Origin: an uncultured Cytophagales bacterium | GTDB lineage: Bacteria; Bacteroidota; Bacteroidia; Cytophagales; Thermoflexibacteraceae | Assembly: GCA_938039675.1 (NCBI GenBank) | Contig: CALHUI010000005.1 | Location: 1-51,030 of the forward strand | Direction of reading: 5' to 3' | Length of the DNA: 51,030 nt | Part shown: one piece after another, positions 28,579 through 37,410 of the stretch | How positions within the stretch are numbered: the stretch's first letter is position 1 | How the letters are laid out: each line of letters begins with the position of its first letter | The notes under the pieces: generated by a model | What the model was told of the DNA's origin: nothing | Database searches by the model: none | Seen by the model: only the letters and a program-made list of their open reading frames with translations | Program-made: the position numbers and the translations under genes

Positions 28579-29277
28579 ATGGAACAAATACTCGCCTTGC
28601 TCATTATTACCTGCTCTTTGTATTTTTCGGTCTCTACGGATGCCGATGAAGAAATGCGTCGGTTAGATACTTTCAATGCCGTTACGATTAAAGGGCCCTT
28701 TGAAGTAGAACTGATTCAAGGAGAAGAACACGCGGTTCGCATTGAATCCCGCAGCACTTCTGTGCTGTCGGATGTAATAACAGAGGTGCGCAACGGCCGC
28801 TTGTATGTTGAACATCGGCGCAATGATTACGACTATCGCAAATCGCGCAGGGTGTTTCTGACAATTACTTGCCGTAAATTGCACGAACTAACAGCTAAGG
28901 GTGCTTATCTCATCCGCAACAAGGATACTATCCGCAGCGAAAAGTTGATTGTAGAAACGAACGGTGCGGGTAGTATATACTTGAAAGTGAACGTTCAAAC
29001 GCTGGACATGTGCGTGCGCGGCGCAGGTAATACAGAAGTCAGCGGAAAAGCTGCTCAGCAGATTGTGCGACAAAGCGGCATAGGCAACTACCGAGCCTTT
29101 CAGTTGAAAAGCGATACTGCCGATGTATCCATGGATGGCATCGGCAACATAGAAATTAATGTGCGTAAGCAAATGGAAGTAAATTCTTCTGGTATCGGGA
29201 AAGTGCGCTACAAGGGCAATCCTGAAATTTTGCGGGCACATGCTTCCCTGTTGCAAAAAATACGGCCGGCTAATTAA
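28579..29277 (+). CDS. GIN/DUF2807-domain exported protein (adhesin-head-like)
   Basis: A 232-residue protein with an N-terminal hydrophobic segment (about 3-19, signal-like) and a beta-helix-type DUF2807 domain: DTFNAVTIKGPFEVELIQG at the start and repeated GxG turns (TNGAGSIYL, VRGAGNTEV, QSGIGNYRA, MDGIGNIEI, SSGIGKVRY), as in the putative auto-transporter adhesin head domain. Surface or periplasmic location is likely; the ligand is unknown. It lies 81 bp after the broken TPR gene and is followed by a terminator before the tetR remnant. Confidence 0.85.
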   Translation: MEQILALLIITCSLYFSVSTDADEEMRRLDTFNAVTIKGPFEVELIQGEEHAVRIESRSTSVLSDVITEVRNGRLYVEHRRNDYDYRKSRRVFLTITCRKLHELTAKGAYLIRNKDTIRSEKLIVETNGAGSIYLKVNVQTLDMCVRGAGNTEVSGKAAQQIVRQSGIGNYRAFQLKSDTADVSMDGIGNIEINVRKQMEVNSSGIGKVRYKGNPEILRAHASLLQKIRPAN

Positions 29278-29305
29278 AGTAAACTACCTCATCCGATTTA
29301 TCGGT

Positions 29306-29344
29306 TCGGCGGCTTTGGAAACTTCCACCAAGCCGATTTTTTTT
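29306..29344 (+). terminator. Terminator after the GIN-domain gene
   Basis: An imperfect hairpin (29306-29336; TCGGC at one end pairs with GCCGA at the other) is followed by eight T's (29337-29344). Confidence 0.6.
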
Positions 29345-29351
29345 AAAATAC

Positions 29352-29382
29352 TTGCCTACCTATCCATAGGTAGATATATTTG
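29352..29382 (+). promoter_or_regulatory. Promoter and TetR-type operator of the broken tetR gene
   Basis: TTG (29352-29354), 20 bp, TATATTTG (29375-29382) is a full Bacteroidota promoter. Between the boxes lies CTACCTAT-cc-ATAGGTAG (29356-29373), a perfect 8-bp inverted repeat. Its size and position are what a TetR dimer would bind to block its own promoter. Confidence 0.65.
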
Positions 29383-29400
29383 CGCCCCGAATAGTAATTC

Positions 29401-29957
29401 ATGCCAATGAATATGCGTGAACTTATTTTGCAAAATGCTGAAGGCTTCATCCGCGACAAGGGCTTCAATGCTTTCAGCTGTAAACATATTTCCGCAGTCA
29501 TTGGAATTAAAACATCTTTTATTCATTACTATTTTTCCGCCAAAAACATCGCTGGCAGTGGTGCAGGAACATAGCACCAATAGAACAATTGATACATCAA
29601 TTAGCAGGTAAGTCCGCATCAGAGCCATTGGATACGTTTACTAAGATGCACAAATGGTATCAATCTGCCGAACAGGTTTGTGTGATAGGTTCGCCGGCTA
29701 CCGACCTGCACACGGTGAAAGAGCTCGTGAAAATTGCATTGCGGCAACTGACCGACCGCACGCTGAACCGGCTGACCGAAGTGCTGGCTCAGGGTCGGGA
29801 GAATGGTGAGATAGTTTTTGACATACCGCCGCGAAGCAAGGCGCTGCTGGTTATTACCAATTTGCCGACTGTGCTGCAACCGGTACGCCTGACCGGTGAG
29901 CAATATTTTGACCTTATCTGCCAAAGCATTTTCAACGATTTGACAATTCATCCCTGA
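29401..29957 (+). pseudogene. Frameshifted TetR/AcrR-family regulator gene
   Basis: The frame from ATG 29401 encodes a TetR-type DNA-binding domain: ILQNAEGFIRDKGFNAFSC, KHISAVIGIKTSFIHYYF. An extra T in the T5 run at 29532-29536 shifts the frame, so the usual F-P-x-K-T-x-L-A follows only after removing it. A second extra base (A near 29579) must be removed to reach IEQLIHQLAGKSASEPL, and the frame then stays open to 29957. The restored protein would be 184 residues, normal for TetR, with a ligand-binding C-terminal domain. Without correction the peptide ends after about 60 residues, right after the DNA-binding helix. It ends 7 bp before fabF. Confidence 0.72.
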
Positions 29958-29964
29958 AATATTT

Positions 29965-31209
29965 ATGAGAAGAGTAGTTGTAACAGGTATGGGAGTGCTG
30001 ACTCCCTTAGGCAATAATGTAGCTGACTTTTGGAACAGTTTGGTGAAAGGAGAGAGTGGTGCGGGGCCTATCACCAAGTTTGATGCAAGCAAGTTTAAGA
30101 CACGGTTTGCCTGTGAACTGAAAAACTTTAATCCGCTGGATTTTATTGAAAAGTCGGAGGCAAAGCGCTACGATATGTTTACGCAGTATGCGCTGATTGC
30201 CGCCGAGCAGGCCATTAAAAATGCTGCAATAGACTTTGAGCAACTCAACCGTAACCGTATCGGTGTTATTTGGGGTTCGGGCAATGGCGGTATTCAGACT
30301 TTTCAGGAGCAGGTTACAGAGTTTGTCAAAGGCGAGGGCATGCCCCGATTCAGCCCGTTTTTCATTCCTAAAATGATTGTGGACATCGCTTCGGGAATTA
30401 TTTCCATCAAATACGGCCTGCGCGGTGTGAATTTCACCACTGTTTCTGCCTGTGCTACTTCCACAAGTGCCATTATTGAGGCGTTTAACTACATCAAATG
30501 GAACAAAGCCGATATGGTGATTACCGGCGGTTCGGAAGCTCCGATTACAGAAAGTGCCATTGGTGGGTTCAATGCAGCCAAGGCACTTTCTACCAACAAC
30601 GAAAATGCAGCAACAGCCTCACGTCCGTTTGATGTAACCCGCGATGGCTTTGTTATGGGTGAAGGTGCGGGTGCGCTGGTACTGGAAGAGCTGGAACATG
30701 CCAAAAGGCGAAATGTGCCCATTATAGCAGAAGTGGTAGGCGGCGGCGCGGCAGCCGATGCCTACCACCTGACAGGAGCTCACCCCGAAGGCGAAGGCGC
30801 TTACTTAGGCATGTCGGCAGCGCTGGAAGAGGCTGGTATTGCTCCTCATCAGGTGGACTATCTGAACACCCACGCCACCTCTACTCCGTTGGGCGATGTG
30901 AGTGAATTGAAAGCCATAGTGCGCCTTTTTGGACCTAATCAAAACCTGAGCATTAGCGCCACTAAATCTATGACGGGGCATTTGCTGGGGGCAGCCGGTG
31001 CTGTGGAGGCTATTGCATCTATTCTAAGTATTGTTCATAACTTAGTACCGCCTACGATTAATACAACACAGATAGAGCCTGCATACAAAGACCTGTTCCA
31101 TTTTCCGCTGGGCAAAGCAGTTGGCAAAGAAGTGAACTATGCCATAAGCAACACATTCGGCTTTGGCGGACACATTGCTACGGTTTTGTTTGCCAAATAC
31201 CGCGGATAA
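29965..31209 (+). CDS. fabF: Beta-ketoacyl-ACP synthase II
   Basis: A 414-residue condensing enzyme that elongates acyl-ACP with malonyl-ACP in fatty acid synthesis. It starts RRVVVTGMGVLTPLG and has the Cys-His-His triad: Cys163 (SACATST), His303 (NTHATSTPLGD) and His339 (MTGHLLGAAGA), plus the C-terminal NTFGFGGHIATV. No acpP or fab gene is adjacent, so it may be an extra copy rather than the acpP-linked fabF. The nearby tetR remnant, 7 bp upstream, may once have controlled it. Confidence 0.94.
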   Translation: MRRVVVTGMGVLTPLGNNVADFWNSLVKGESGAGPITKFDASKFKTRFACELKNFNPLDFIEKSEAKRYDMFTQYALIAAEQAIKNAAIDFEQLNRNRIGVIWGSGNGGIQTFQEQVTEFVKGEGMPRFSPFFIPKMIVDIASGIISIKYGLRGVNFTTVSACATSTSAIIEAFNYIKWNKADMVITGGSEAPITESAIGGFNAAKALSTNNENAATASRPFDVTRDGFVMGEGAGALVLEELEHAKRRNVPIIAEVVGGGAAADAYHLTGAHPEGEGAYLGMSAALEEAGIAPHQVDYLNTHATSTPLGDVSELKAIVRLFGPNQNLSISATKSMTGHLLGAAGAVEAIASILSIVHNLVPPTINTTQIEPAYKDLFHFPLGKAVGKEVNYAISNTFGFGGHIATVLFAKYRG

Positions 31210-31245
31210 GCAAAAACTCTCACTACATTACCTGATGTTACTTCT

Positions 31246-31278
31246 CCACAAGACCACGAAGTTTTTGCGGTCTTGTGG
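31246..31278 (+). terminator. Hairpin after fabF (possible terminator)
   Basis: CCACAAGACC (31246-31255) pairs perfectly with GGTCTTGTGG (31269-31278), 13-nt loop; no T-run follows, so termination is uncertain. Confidence 0.4.
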
Positions 31279-31384
31279 TAATTAAGTGGCACGCCGTTTT
31301 TGATTGTTAAAGAACGCGTTATCTGCCAAAAATTATGGCGCATGCAACGTTCTTAAAAAGCACGTCTTAATCTGTTCAACTGCT

Positions 31385-31392
31385 TATATTTG
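31385..31392 (+). promoter_or_regulatory. -7 promoter box for mltG
   Basis: TATATTTG, 19 bp before the mltG ATG; no clear TTG at the right distance upstream. Confidence 0.4.
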
Positions 31393-31411
31393 AGGAAGCA
31401 TTCGCGCATCC

Positions 31412-32455
31412 ATGAACAAGAAAACAAAAATCATCGCCGGCATTTTTATCGGTTTGTCGGTTTTGGCTTCCGTGTTCAGTTTGTATTTCTATCAGCTTTT
31501 TTTTGCCGCTAATTTTCTGATTGATAAAAAGGACAAGGCATTGTACATCCCGCCCGGAACAGGTTTTGAGCAGGTGATGGATTCACTCAAAAAAGGAGCG
31601 TTTCTCAATGATGAAATTTCTTTTCGATTTGTGGCCAAAATACTGAAATATCAAGATGCAGGGCTCATAAAGCCGGGGCGCTATGTCATGAAAGCAGGTA
31701 TGAACAATTTGGCTGCCGTACGCAAACTGCGCAGCGGTGCACAAGACCCCGTGCGAGTAACTTTCAACAACGTACGTGTTAAAAAGGACTTGGCAGGCCG
31801 CATCACGCGGCATCTGATGGCAGACTCTGCCCGACTGTTGCAAATGCTCAACAACCCCGAAGTTGTGGCTGCATATGGTTTCGATACAGCAACTATTCCG
31901 GCAATGTTCATTCCCAACACCTACGAGATGTACTGGAATACGTCCGAAGAAGAGTTGCTCAAAAAAATGCATCGGGAATATGAAAAATTTTGGACAGCCG
32001 AGCGCAAAGCCAAAGCTGATGCCCTTGGTTTGACTCCTGTACAGGTTTCCATTTTGGCTTCTATCGTAGAGGCTGAAACCAAAAAGCGTGACGAAGCACC
32101 GCGAATTGCGGGGGTTTACCTCAACCGCCTGAATGCCAACAAAAAATTACAGGCAGACCCAACGGTAGTATTTGCCATAGGAAATTTTAACATCAAGCGC
32201 TTGTCTTTCAACGATTTGAACTACGATTCGCCGTACAATACCTACTTGTACACGGGCCTGCCGCCCGGACCTATCAACGTGCCGCCTTTGCAGGCAATTG
32301 AGGCTACTTTGAATCCCGAAAAACATAGGTACATGTTTTTTTGTGCCAAAGAGGATTTCAGTGGTTACCATGCCTTTGCCGAGACTTTTGATGAACACCT
32401 GAAAAATGCCGCCCGTTATCGCGATGCACTCAATCGCGCGGGCATTATGAAGTAG
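31412..32455 (+). CDS. mltG: Endolytic transglycosylase MltG (YceG-like)
   Basis: A 347-residue inner-membrane protein: one N-terminal transmembrane helix (about 7-33), a LysM-like region and the YceG catalytic domain. The catalytic Glu is E220 in SILASIVEAET, followed by PRIAGVYLNRL and LQADPTVVFAIG, and NTYLYTGLPPGPINVPP later. It cuts nascent peptidoglycan strands and so sets glycan length. It ends one base before the kinase start, which suggests co-transcription. Confidence 0.94.
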   Translation: MNKKTKIIAGIFIGLSVLASVFSLYFYQLFFAANFLIDKKDKALYIPPGTGFEQVMDSLKKGAFLNDEISFRFVAKILKYQDAGLIKPGRYVMKAGMNNLAAVRKLRSGAQDPVRVTFNNVRVKKDLAGRITRHLMADSARLLQMLNNPEVVAAYGFDTATIPAMFIPNTYEMYWNTSEEELLKKMHREYEKFWTAERKAKADALGLTPVQVSILASIVEAETKKRDEAPRIAGVYLNRLNANKKLQADPTVVFAIGNFNIKRLSFNDLNYDSPYNTYLYTGLPPGPINVPPLQAIEATLNPEKHRYMFFCAKEDFSGYHAFAETFDEHLKNAARYRDALNRAGIMK

Positions 32456-32456
32456 T

Positions 32457-33899
32457 ATGAGCCTGATAGAGCGTTTTACGGGACATCCTGCGGTGCGCAG
32501 TGCCGGTCGGCAAATCAACAATTGGCTGAAGGAACGCAATATCCGGTTAAATGATTTCCGAACCAATATTTTCCTGCGTGTGGGGGTGCTTTCAGCCACC
32601 ATCTTCGCATTTACCGGTGTTATCAGGCATTCCGGTTATACTATTACAGGGATTGGGCTGGGAGGCTTAATTATTGCCCAAACGCTTTGGCTCATTCGCA
32701 AGGTAGAAAATACCAATCGCGAAGTGATTCATTTTCTGAATGCCATTCGCTACGACGATTTTTCTTATTACTATCGCCCTGCCACCGAAGGCGAAACTTT
32801 TCAGGAACTTGCGGTAGCCTTTAACAATGTTATCAGCCATTTTAGAGCAATCCGCAGCGATAAAGAAGCACACTATCAATACTTAAAAACCATTATTCAT
32901 CACATCGGCATCGGGTTGGTATCGTTTGATGCTATGGGGAATGTGCAAATTATGAATACTGCTGCTAAGCGTCTGTTTAAAATTACGGGCAGCGTTCGCA
33001 ATGTGCAAGAACTTGCCACATTTAGCCCCGAGCTAGTAGAAAAGTTCATACGGCTTCGCACAGGCAACCGCGACCTTATTAAAATTGTACACAACACGGA
33101 AATTATCCAACTGGCAATGTATGCCATAGAACTCAACCTGCAAGGTAAAGAATACAAACTTATCACCCTGCAAAACATCCACAACGAACTGGAAGAACAA
33201 GAAATGGATGCATGGCAGAAACTCATCCGCGTGCTGACCCACGAAATTATGAATTCGGTAACACCGATTTCATCGCTGGCAAGCACACTGGAAGGCGAAG
33301 TGGAATATTTGCAGAAAAACAGCGGGCAGTTGCACCCCGAAGACTTGGAAGATATCCAAATGGCTATCAAAACCATTCAGCGGCGTAGCGAAGGGCTGAT
33401 TCGCTTTGTCAGCGATTTTCGTAACCTGACACATGTGCCTACCCCTCAGTTTAAAAATGTGCTGGTTGCTGAAATATTTGCACACGTAGTTACGTTGATG
33501 GAGTCTGAAATGAAAGCCAATGACATAAAATGTCAGGTTGAGGTAGAGCCACAGTCGTTAGTGATTACGGCAGACCGCGAAATGATAGAGCAGGTGCTCA
33601 TTAATATTGTTAAAAATGCCATTCAGGCGCTTGCAGAGGTGGAACGGGAAAACGGTCGTCACATTATTTTACTGGCACGATTTGATGAAAAAAGCCATCC
33701 GTTCATCATGGTGCGCGATAATGGGCCGGGCATAGACCCCGACGCATTGGAGCGCATTTTTATTCCGTTTTTTACTACCAAAAAATCAGGCTCGGGCATT
33801 GGTTTAAGTCTTTCGCGCCAAATCATGCGCTCGCACAGGGGCACATTGACGGCTCATTCAGTAGTAGGCGAGGGTACGGATTTTATTTTGAAGTTCTGA
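32457..33899 (+). CDS. Membrane sensor histidine kinase (NtrY-like)
   Basis: A 480-residue kinase. Two hydrophobic segments (about 38-55 and 60-78) are followed by a linker and a PAS-like domain (about 140-240), a HisKA region with phospho-acceptor His262 (VLTHEIMNSVTPISSL) and an HATPase domain (about 355-480) with VKNAIQAL (N-box), VRDNGPGIDPD and KKSGSGIGLSLSRQI. This order matches NtrY-like kinases that usually pair with a sigma-54-dependent NtrX-type regulator; none is adjacent, so it is an orphan here. It begins one base after mltG. The signal is unknown. Confidence 0.9.
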   Translation: MSLIERFTGHPAVRSAGRQINNWLKERNIRLNDFRTNIFLRVGVLSATIFAFTGVIRHSGYTITGIGLGGLIIAQTLWLIRKVENTNREVIHFLNAIRYDDFSYYYRPATEGETFQELAVAFNNVISHFRAIRSDKEAHYQYLKTIIHHIGIGLVSFDAMGNVQIMNTAAKRLFKITGSVRNVQELATFSPELVEKFIRLRTGNRDLIKIVHNTEIIQLAMYAIELNLQGKEYKLITLQNIHNELEEQEMDAWQKLIRVLTHEIMNSVTPISSLASTLEGEVEYLQKNSGQLHPEDLEDIQMAIKTIQRRSEGLIRFVSDFRNLTHVPTPQFKNVLVAEIFAHVVTLMESEMKANDIKCQVEVEPQSLVITADREMIEQVLINIVKNAIQALAEVERENGRHIILLARFDEKSHPFIMVRDNGPGIDPDALERIFIPFFTTKKSGSGIGLSLSRQIMRSHRGTLTAHSVVGEGTDFILKF

Positions 33900-34149
33900 T
33901 GCTTAAAAAACGCAAATTCTGCGGCAGAATCTTGAAAAAATTAAATTTGAGCAAACTTGGTTTTACACAATAATTCATGCAAAACGTGTAGAGACAAGGC
34001 ATGCCCGTCGCTTCTCCCTACAAAACAAATACACCTACATAGAAAAAATGCAATTTACAAACATACATCTTTGCGCTAATGTGTCATTCTGATTTTTTGT
34101 CACAAAATGCGCTGATTATCTGGTGAGTAGCAAATAATTCGGGTTAAAA
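33900..34149. other. Gene-free stretch between kinase and DUF2911 gene
   Basis: About 250 bp without a gene. It contains a 15-bp palindrome ATTCTGC-g-GCAGAAT (33916-33930) just after the kinase stop, with no T-run, and a degenerate REP-like hairpin at 33986-34021. Confidence 0.5.
33986..34021. repeat. Degenerate REP-like inverted repeat
   Basis: GTAGAGAC...GGCATGCC...TTCTCCCTAC: an imperfect palindrome around a GGCATGCC core. It resembles the GTAGAGACG...CGTCTCTAC hairpins dispersed in many bacterial genomes, but the arms are eroded. Only one copy is present here, so the assignment is tentative. Confidence 0.35.
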
Positions 34150-34185
34150 AGCAAAACCCGACAGTTTCCAAAAAACGTCGGGACT
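34150..34185 (-). terminator. Terminator of the DUF2911 gene
   Basis: CCCGAC (34157-34162) pairs with GTCGGG (34177-34182); read on the minus strand it is followed by TTTTGCTTTTT, 26 bp past the stop. Confidence 0.65.
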
Positions 34186-34207
34186 TTTAGGGAGTATGGT
34201 ACTTAAC

Positions 34208-35062
34208 CTATTTGCCTTTTTTAGCCTCAGCAATCAATTTCTCGTTTAGGCGCACATAGTCGTTGTTGCCTGCTTCTTTTGCCATAGCCATCGAGCGCTC
34301 GGCGGTGGCAATCGCTTCTTTGAATTTGCCGAGCTTGTACTCAATTTTTGCTTTCAGGTGCACTGTCCAATATTGAGGCTGCATATCTACCGACTTGGTA
34401 ATCAGGTCATATGCCAGTACTTGGTCTTTGTTGTTGTCGTACAGATAGCTGGCAATTTGGTAGTACAAACCGGCATCCTTCTTGGGGTCTAAGGCACGCT
34501 GAATTTGTGCCATTACTTTGCTGTCCACCTCGGTTTCAATGCGGAAACGAACGACAGTTTTTTCCCACATAATTTCCACTACTGCGCTATTGGGTTTTAT
34601 GTCGGCAAAGTTGATGGTGAACGATTCAACAGGGGTTGGCAGCGACTCAGGCTTCACTTCGAAACGCACCACATCTTCTTCTTGTTTGTAGTTGTTGGTT
34701 TGAGCAGTGGCATTTTTGTTGAAGATGATAACCCAACTGTTTTGATTAGGGATGGTAAAAAGTGAGTAGTCGCCTTTGGGAACAGTTTTTCCGCCAATGG
34801 TTACATCTTCGGAAAAAGTAAACTTCGTGGCGGCGTTAGCACCTGTGCGCCACAAGGCACCATACGGAACAAGGTCGCCGAAAATAACACGGCCTTTCAT
34901 AGAAGGGCGCGAATAAGAAACAGTAATTTCACCTAAACCGACTGCCTGAGAAATTTTGGCAGCAGGGCTTGGTTGTGGTGTGTTTAGTTGGGCTTTTGCA
35001 GTTACGACAGTGGCAATGGCCATGAGCGTAAATACAAAATACTTCATACGCAGATTTTTCAT
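34208..35062 (-). CDS. DUF2911 domain secreted protein with C-terminal TPR-like part
   Basis: A 284-residue protein with signal peptide (about 1-24, cut after AKA) and a DUF2911 beta domain (about 30-175) recognised from VSYSRPSMKGRVIFGDLVPYG (motif start), LWRTGANAATK and KGDYSLFTIP. The C-terminal 90 residues are helical with a TPR-like repeat (KFKEAIATAERSMAMAKEAG). The family is common in Bacteroidota and has no known function. ATG 35062 is preferred over an inner ATG five codons later because it gives a charged signal-peptide start. It is transcribed alone, with a terminator after it. Confidence 0.87.
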   Translation of the reverse strand: MKNLRMKYFVFTLMAIATVVTAKAQLNTPQPSPAAKISQAVGLGEITVSYSRPSMKGRVIFGDLVPYGALWRTGANAATKFTFSEDVTIGGKTVPKGDYSLFTIPNQNSWVIIFNKNATAQTNNYKQEEDVVRFEVKPESLPTPVESFTINFADIKPNSAVVEIMWEKTVVRFRIETEVDSKVMAQIQRALDPKKDAGLYYQIASYLYDNNKDQVLAYDLITKSVDMQPQYWTVHLKAKIEYKLGKFKEAIATAERSMAMAKEAGNNDYVRLNEKLIAEAKKGK

Positions 35063-35143
35063 GATGATAGCAGATTGTGTTTAAGTGTAATATCGTTTCA
35101 AAAGTACACCAATTTAGTCTGCTTTTTGTAAGTTGTAGCGGTT

Positions 35144-35341
35144 TTATCGCTGTTTGCCGGGCTGGTTGCGCCTTCTTTTATTAATCGCTGCATCTTTTTT
35201 AATCTTTTTTTGATAGTTGTCTTGCCACTCCTTTTGGGTCATGTAGTGAGGACAATGGGACCTTCGCTGACAACTGCTTGAACCAATAATAAATAATATA
35301 AGCAGCCCGTAAACAATTTTTGAGAAAGAACTTTCGTTCAT
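35144..35341 (-). CDS. Small basic lipoprotein
   Basis: A 65-residue protein with a clear lipoprotein signal: hydrophobic [10 protein letters not shown], then SSSC with the lipid-modified Cys near 24. The mature part is only about 40 residues, strongly basic (KKIKK, NKRRRNQ), with a second Cys in [10 protein letters not shown]. Short lipoproteins of this type occur throughout Bacteroidota without known function. The divergent hybrid-kinase gene starts 51 bp away. Gene status rests on the lipobox and position, so moderate confidence. Confidence 0.6.
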   Translation of the reverse strand: MNESSFSKIVYGLLILFIIGSSSCQRRSHCPHYMTQKEWQDNYQKKIKKDAAINKRRRNQPGKQR

Positions 35342-35392
35342 AAGGAAAGTAAATTATTGCTCAACACCATTTTTGTTATAAACGCTCTCTCA

Positions 35393-37312
35393 ATGTTTAG
35401 AAATATATCGATTAAGTACAAAATTACTAGCATTGCTTTATTAGTCAGCACCATAACACTACTGTCGGCAATGTCTGTGCTTTTTGTGTTCGATTTTTTC
35501 AATAAAGAAGATGAAATGCGTGCTCAGCTGGAACAAAAGGCACTGCAAATACACGAAAAGAACAAAGACTTGGTTCGCTACAATATGCTCTCACGCGTAC
35601 AGCGCAATGTGCGCACAGCAATGCTTGGCGAGCCCAATATTACTGCCGTCGCTATTTATGACAGCGCCGGACAACTTTTTTTTGACTACCGTCGCGACAG
35701 CAATATAGTGAATAACACCTTGCGACTGCCTGCCGACAAGGAGGTGAGTTTTAACCTTTGGGAAAACTCTCTGGAAATACACAAACGCTATGTAAGCGAT
35801 GAAGGTGTAAAAGAAGGAGAGGTGTATATTAATTCCGAACTTTCGCCGCTTTATGTGCGCGCACGGCAGTATCGCAACGTATTTGGTATTATTTTTCTAA
35901 TGGCGTTGGGGTTGTCTTTCCTGTTGGCTTCACGATTGCAAAAGGCCATTTCCGAGCCTATTTTGTCGCTGGCGGCTATGACACAGCACATCTCCCACAA
36001 CTATGATTACACCTTGTTTGCTCCTAATTTGAGCCATCGCACCGATGAAATAGGCGTTTTATTGGACAATTTCAATGAGATGCTAGCACGCATCAAACAG
36101 CAAAATGATGCCATACTTCTTGCAAAAGAACAAGCCGAAAATTTATCCAAAGCCAAAGAACAGTTTTTGGCCAACATGAGCCACGAAATTCGCACACCGA
36201 TGAATGCTGTTATAGGGATGACAGACCTTTTGCTAGGTACCCGCCTGACATCCATGCAGCGCGAATATCTTGAGATTATCCGCAGTTCATCGGAGCACCT
36301 GTTAGTGATTATCAACGATATTTTGGACTTATCCAAAATTGCGTCGGGTAAAATGACGTTTGAAAAGCGCCCGATTAATCTGCGAACCATCATCCAGAAT
36401 TTAGTGGTTTCGCACAAACCCAAAGCCGATGCCAAAAGGCTGTCCGTTCACGTGGTTATTGATGAGCAAATACCGGCCGTTTTTATAGGCGACCCCGTTC
36501 GGCTGAATCAGATTTTGGTCAATTTATTCAGCAATGCCATTAAGTTTACCGAGCAGGGGAGCATAACCATCGGTGCTACGCTGTTGGACTCATCAGGTGA
36601 TAAAATCCATCTGGAATTATTTGTACAAGACACCGGCATAGGTATTCCGGAGGATATGCACGAACAAATTTTTGAGACGTTCACCCAGGCCAGCAGCGAT
36701 ACGGCGCGCAAGTATGGCGGTACAGGTTTGGGGCTTTCTATTTGCAAGCAATTGGTTGAGTTACAAGGCGGTACTATCCACCTCCAAAGCAAGCCGGGCA
36801 TAGGCAGCAAATTTGCTTTCCGGATGAGTTTTGGCAAAGCGGCCGAAACAGCACCGGCCATCATTCAATCGCCTCAACCCTCCGGTACTCCCATGGAATC
36901 GGAGCGCCCTGCCTTTGCGCGCATTTTGTTGGCAGAAGACAATGAGTTCAATCAAGTATTGGTTACTGCACTGCTCAAAAAATGGGGCATGGGCGCAACC
37001 GTTGTCGGCAATGGACGAGAGGCGGTCGAAGAAGTCAGTCGCAATAATTATGACCTTGTTTTAATGGATGTGCAAATGCCTGAAATGGACGGCTACAAGG
37101 CAGCACAAAGTATCCGTCGGTTAAAAGACCGCAGCAAAGCCGCCATCCCGATAATTGCAATGACTGCCTCTGCACTCAAAGGCGAGGTAGACCGATGCAT
37201 GGCTGCCGGTATGGACGACTTTATCGCCAAGCCGTTTGACAAGCAATTCCTGCGCGAAAAAATCCTGAAATACCTGACCAATGACAATGCGGATAATAAG
37301 GCTGCCAAGTGA
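35393..37312 (+). CDS. Hybrid sensor histidine kinase/response regulator
   Basis: About 639 residues. N-terminal transmembrane helix (about 10-35), periplasmic CHASE8-like sensor (about 40-160), second helix (about 163-182), HAMP (about 185-245), HisKA with His264 ([11 protein letters not shown]), HATPase (about 370-495; [29 protein letters not shown]) and a C-terminal receiver domain (about 510-630; AEDNEFNQ, phospho-acceptor Asp559 in [11 protein letters not shown], Lys in IAKPFD). ATG 35393 is chosen; the frame is open from TTG 35357. No Hpt or DNA-binding partner is adjacent, so the output is unknown. Confidence 0.92.
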   Translation: MFRNISIKYKITSIALLVSTITLLSAMSVLFVFDFFNKEDEMRAQLEQKALQIHEKNKDLVRYNMLSRVQRNVRTAMLGEPNITAVAIYDSAGQLFFDYRRDSNIVNNTLRLPADKEVSFNLWENSLEIHKRYVSDEGVKEGEVYINSELSPLYVRARQYRNVFGIIFLMALGLSFLLASRLQKAISEPILSLAAMTQHISHNYDYTLFAPNLSHRTDEIGVLLDNFNEMLARIKQQNDAILLAKEQAENLSKAKEQFLANMSHEIRTPMNAVIGMTDLLLGTRLTSMQREYLEIIRSSSEHLLVIINDILDLSKIASGKMTFEKRPINLRTIIQNLVVSHKPKADAKRLSVHVVIDEQIPAVFIGDPVRLNQILVNLFSNAIKFTEQGSITIGATLLDSSGDKIHLELFVQDTGIGIPEDMHEQIFETFTQASSDTARKYGGTGLGLSICKQLVELQGGTIHLQSKPGIGSKFAFRMSFGKAAETAPAIIQSPQPSGTPMESERPAFARILLAEDNEFNQVLVTALLKKWGMGATVVGNGREAVEEVSRNNYDLVLMDVQMPEMDGYKAAQSIRRLKDRSKAAIPIIAMTASALKGEVDRCMAAGMDDFIAKPFDKQFLREKILKYLTNDNADNKAAK

Positions 37313-37410
37313 GCAGCACAAACCGACATTTCGCAAGTTGGATGCAAGATTTGATGAATCAGCGAGTAAGCGAATGCGGTAAACGCTGCGCCTCATTTAA
37401 ATACCACGAA

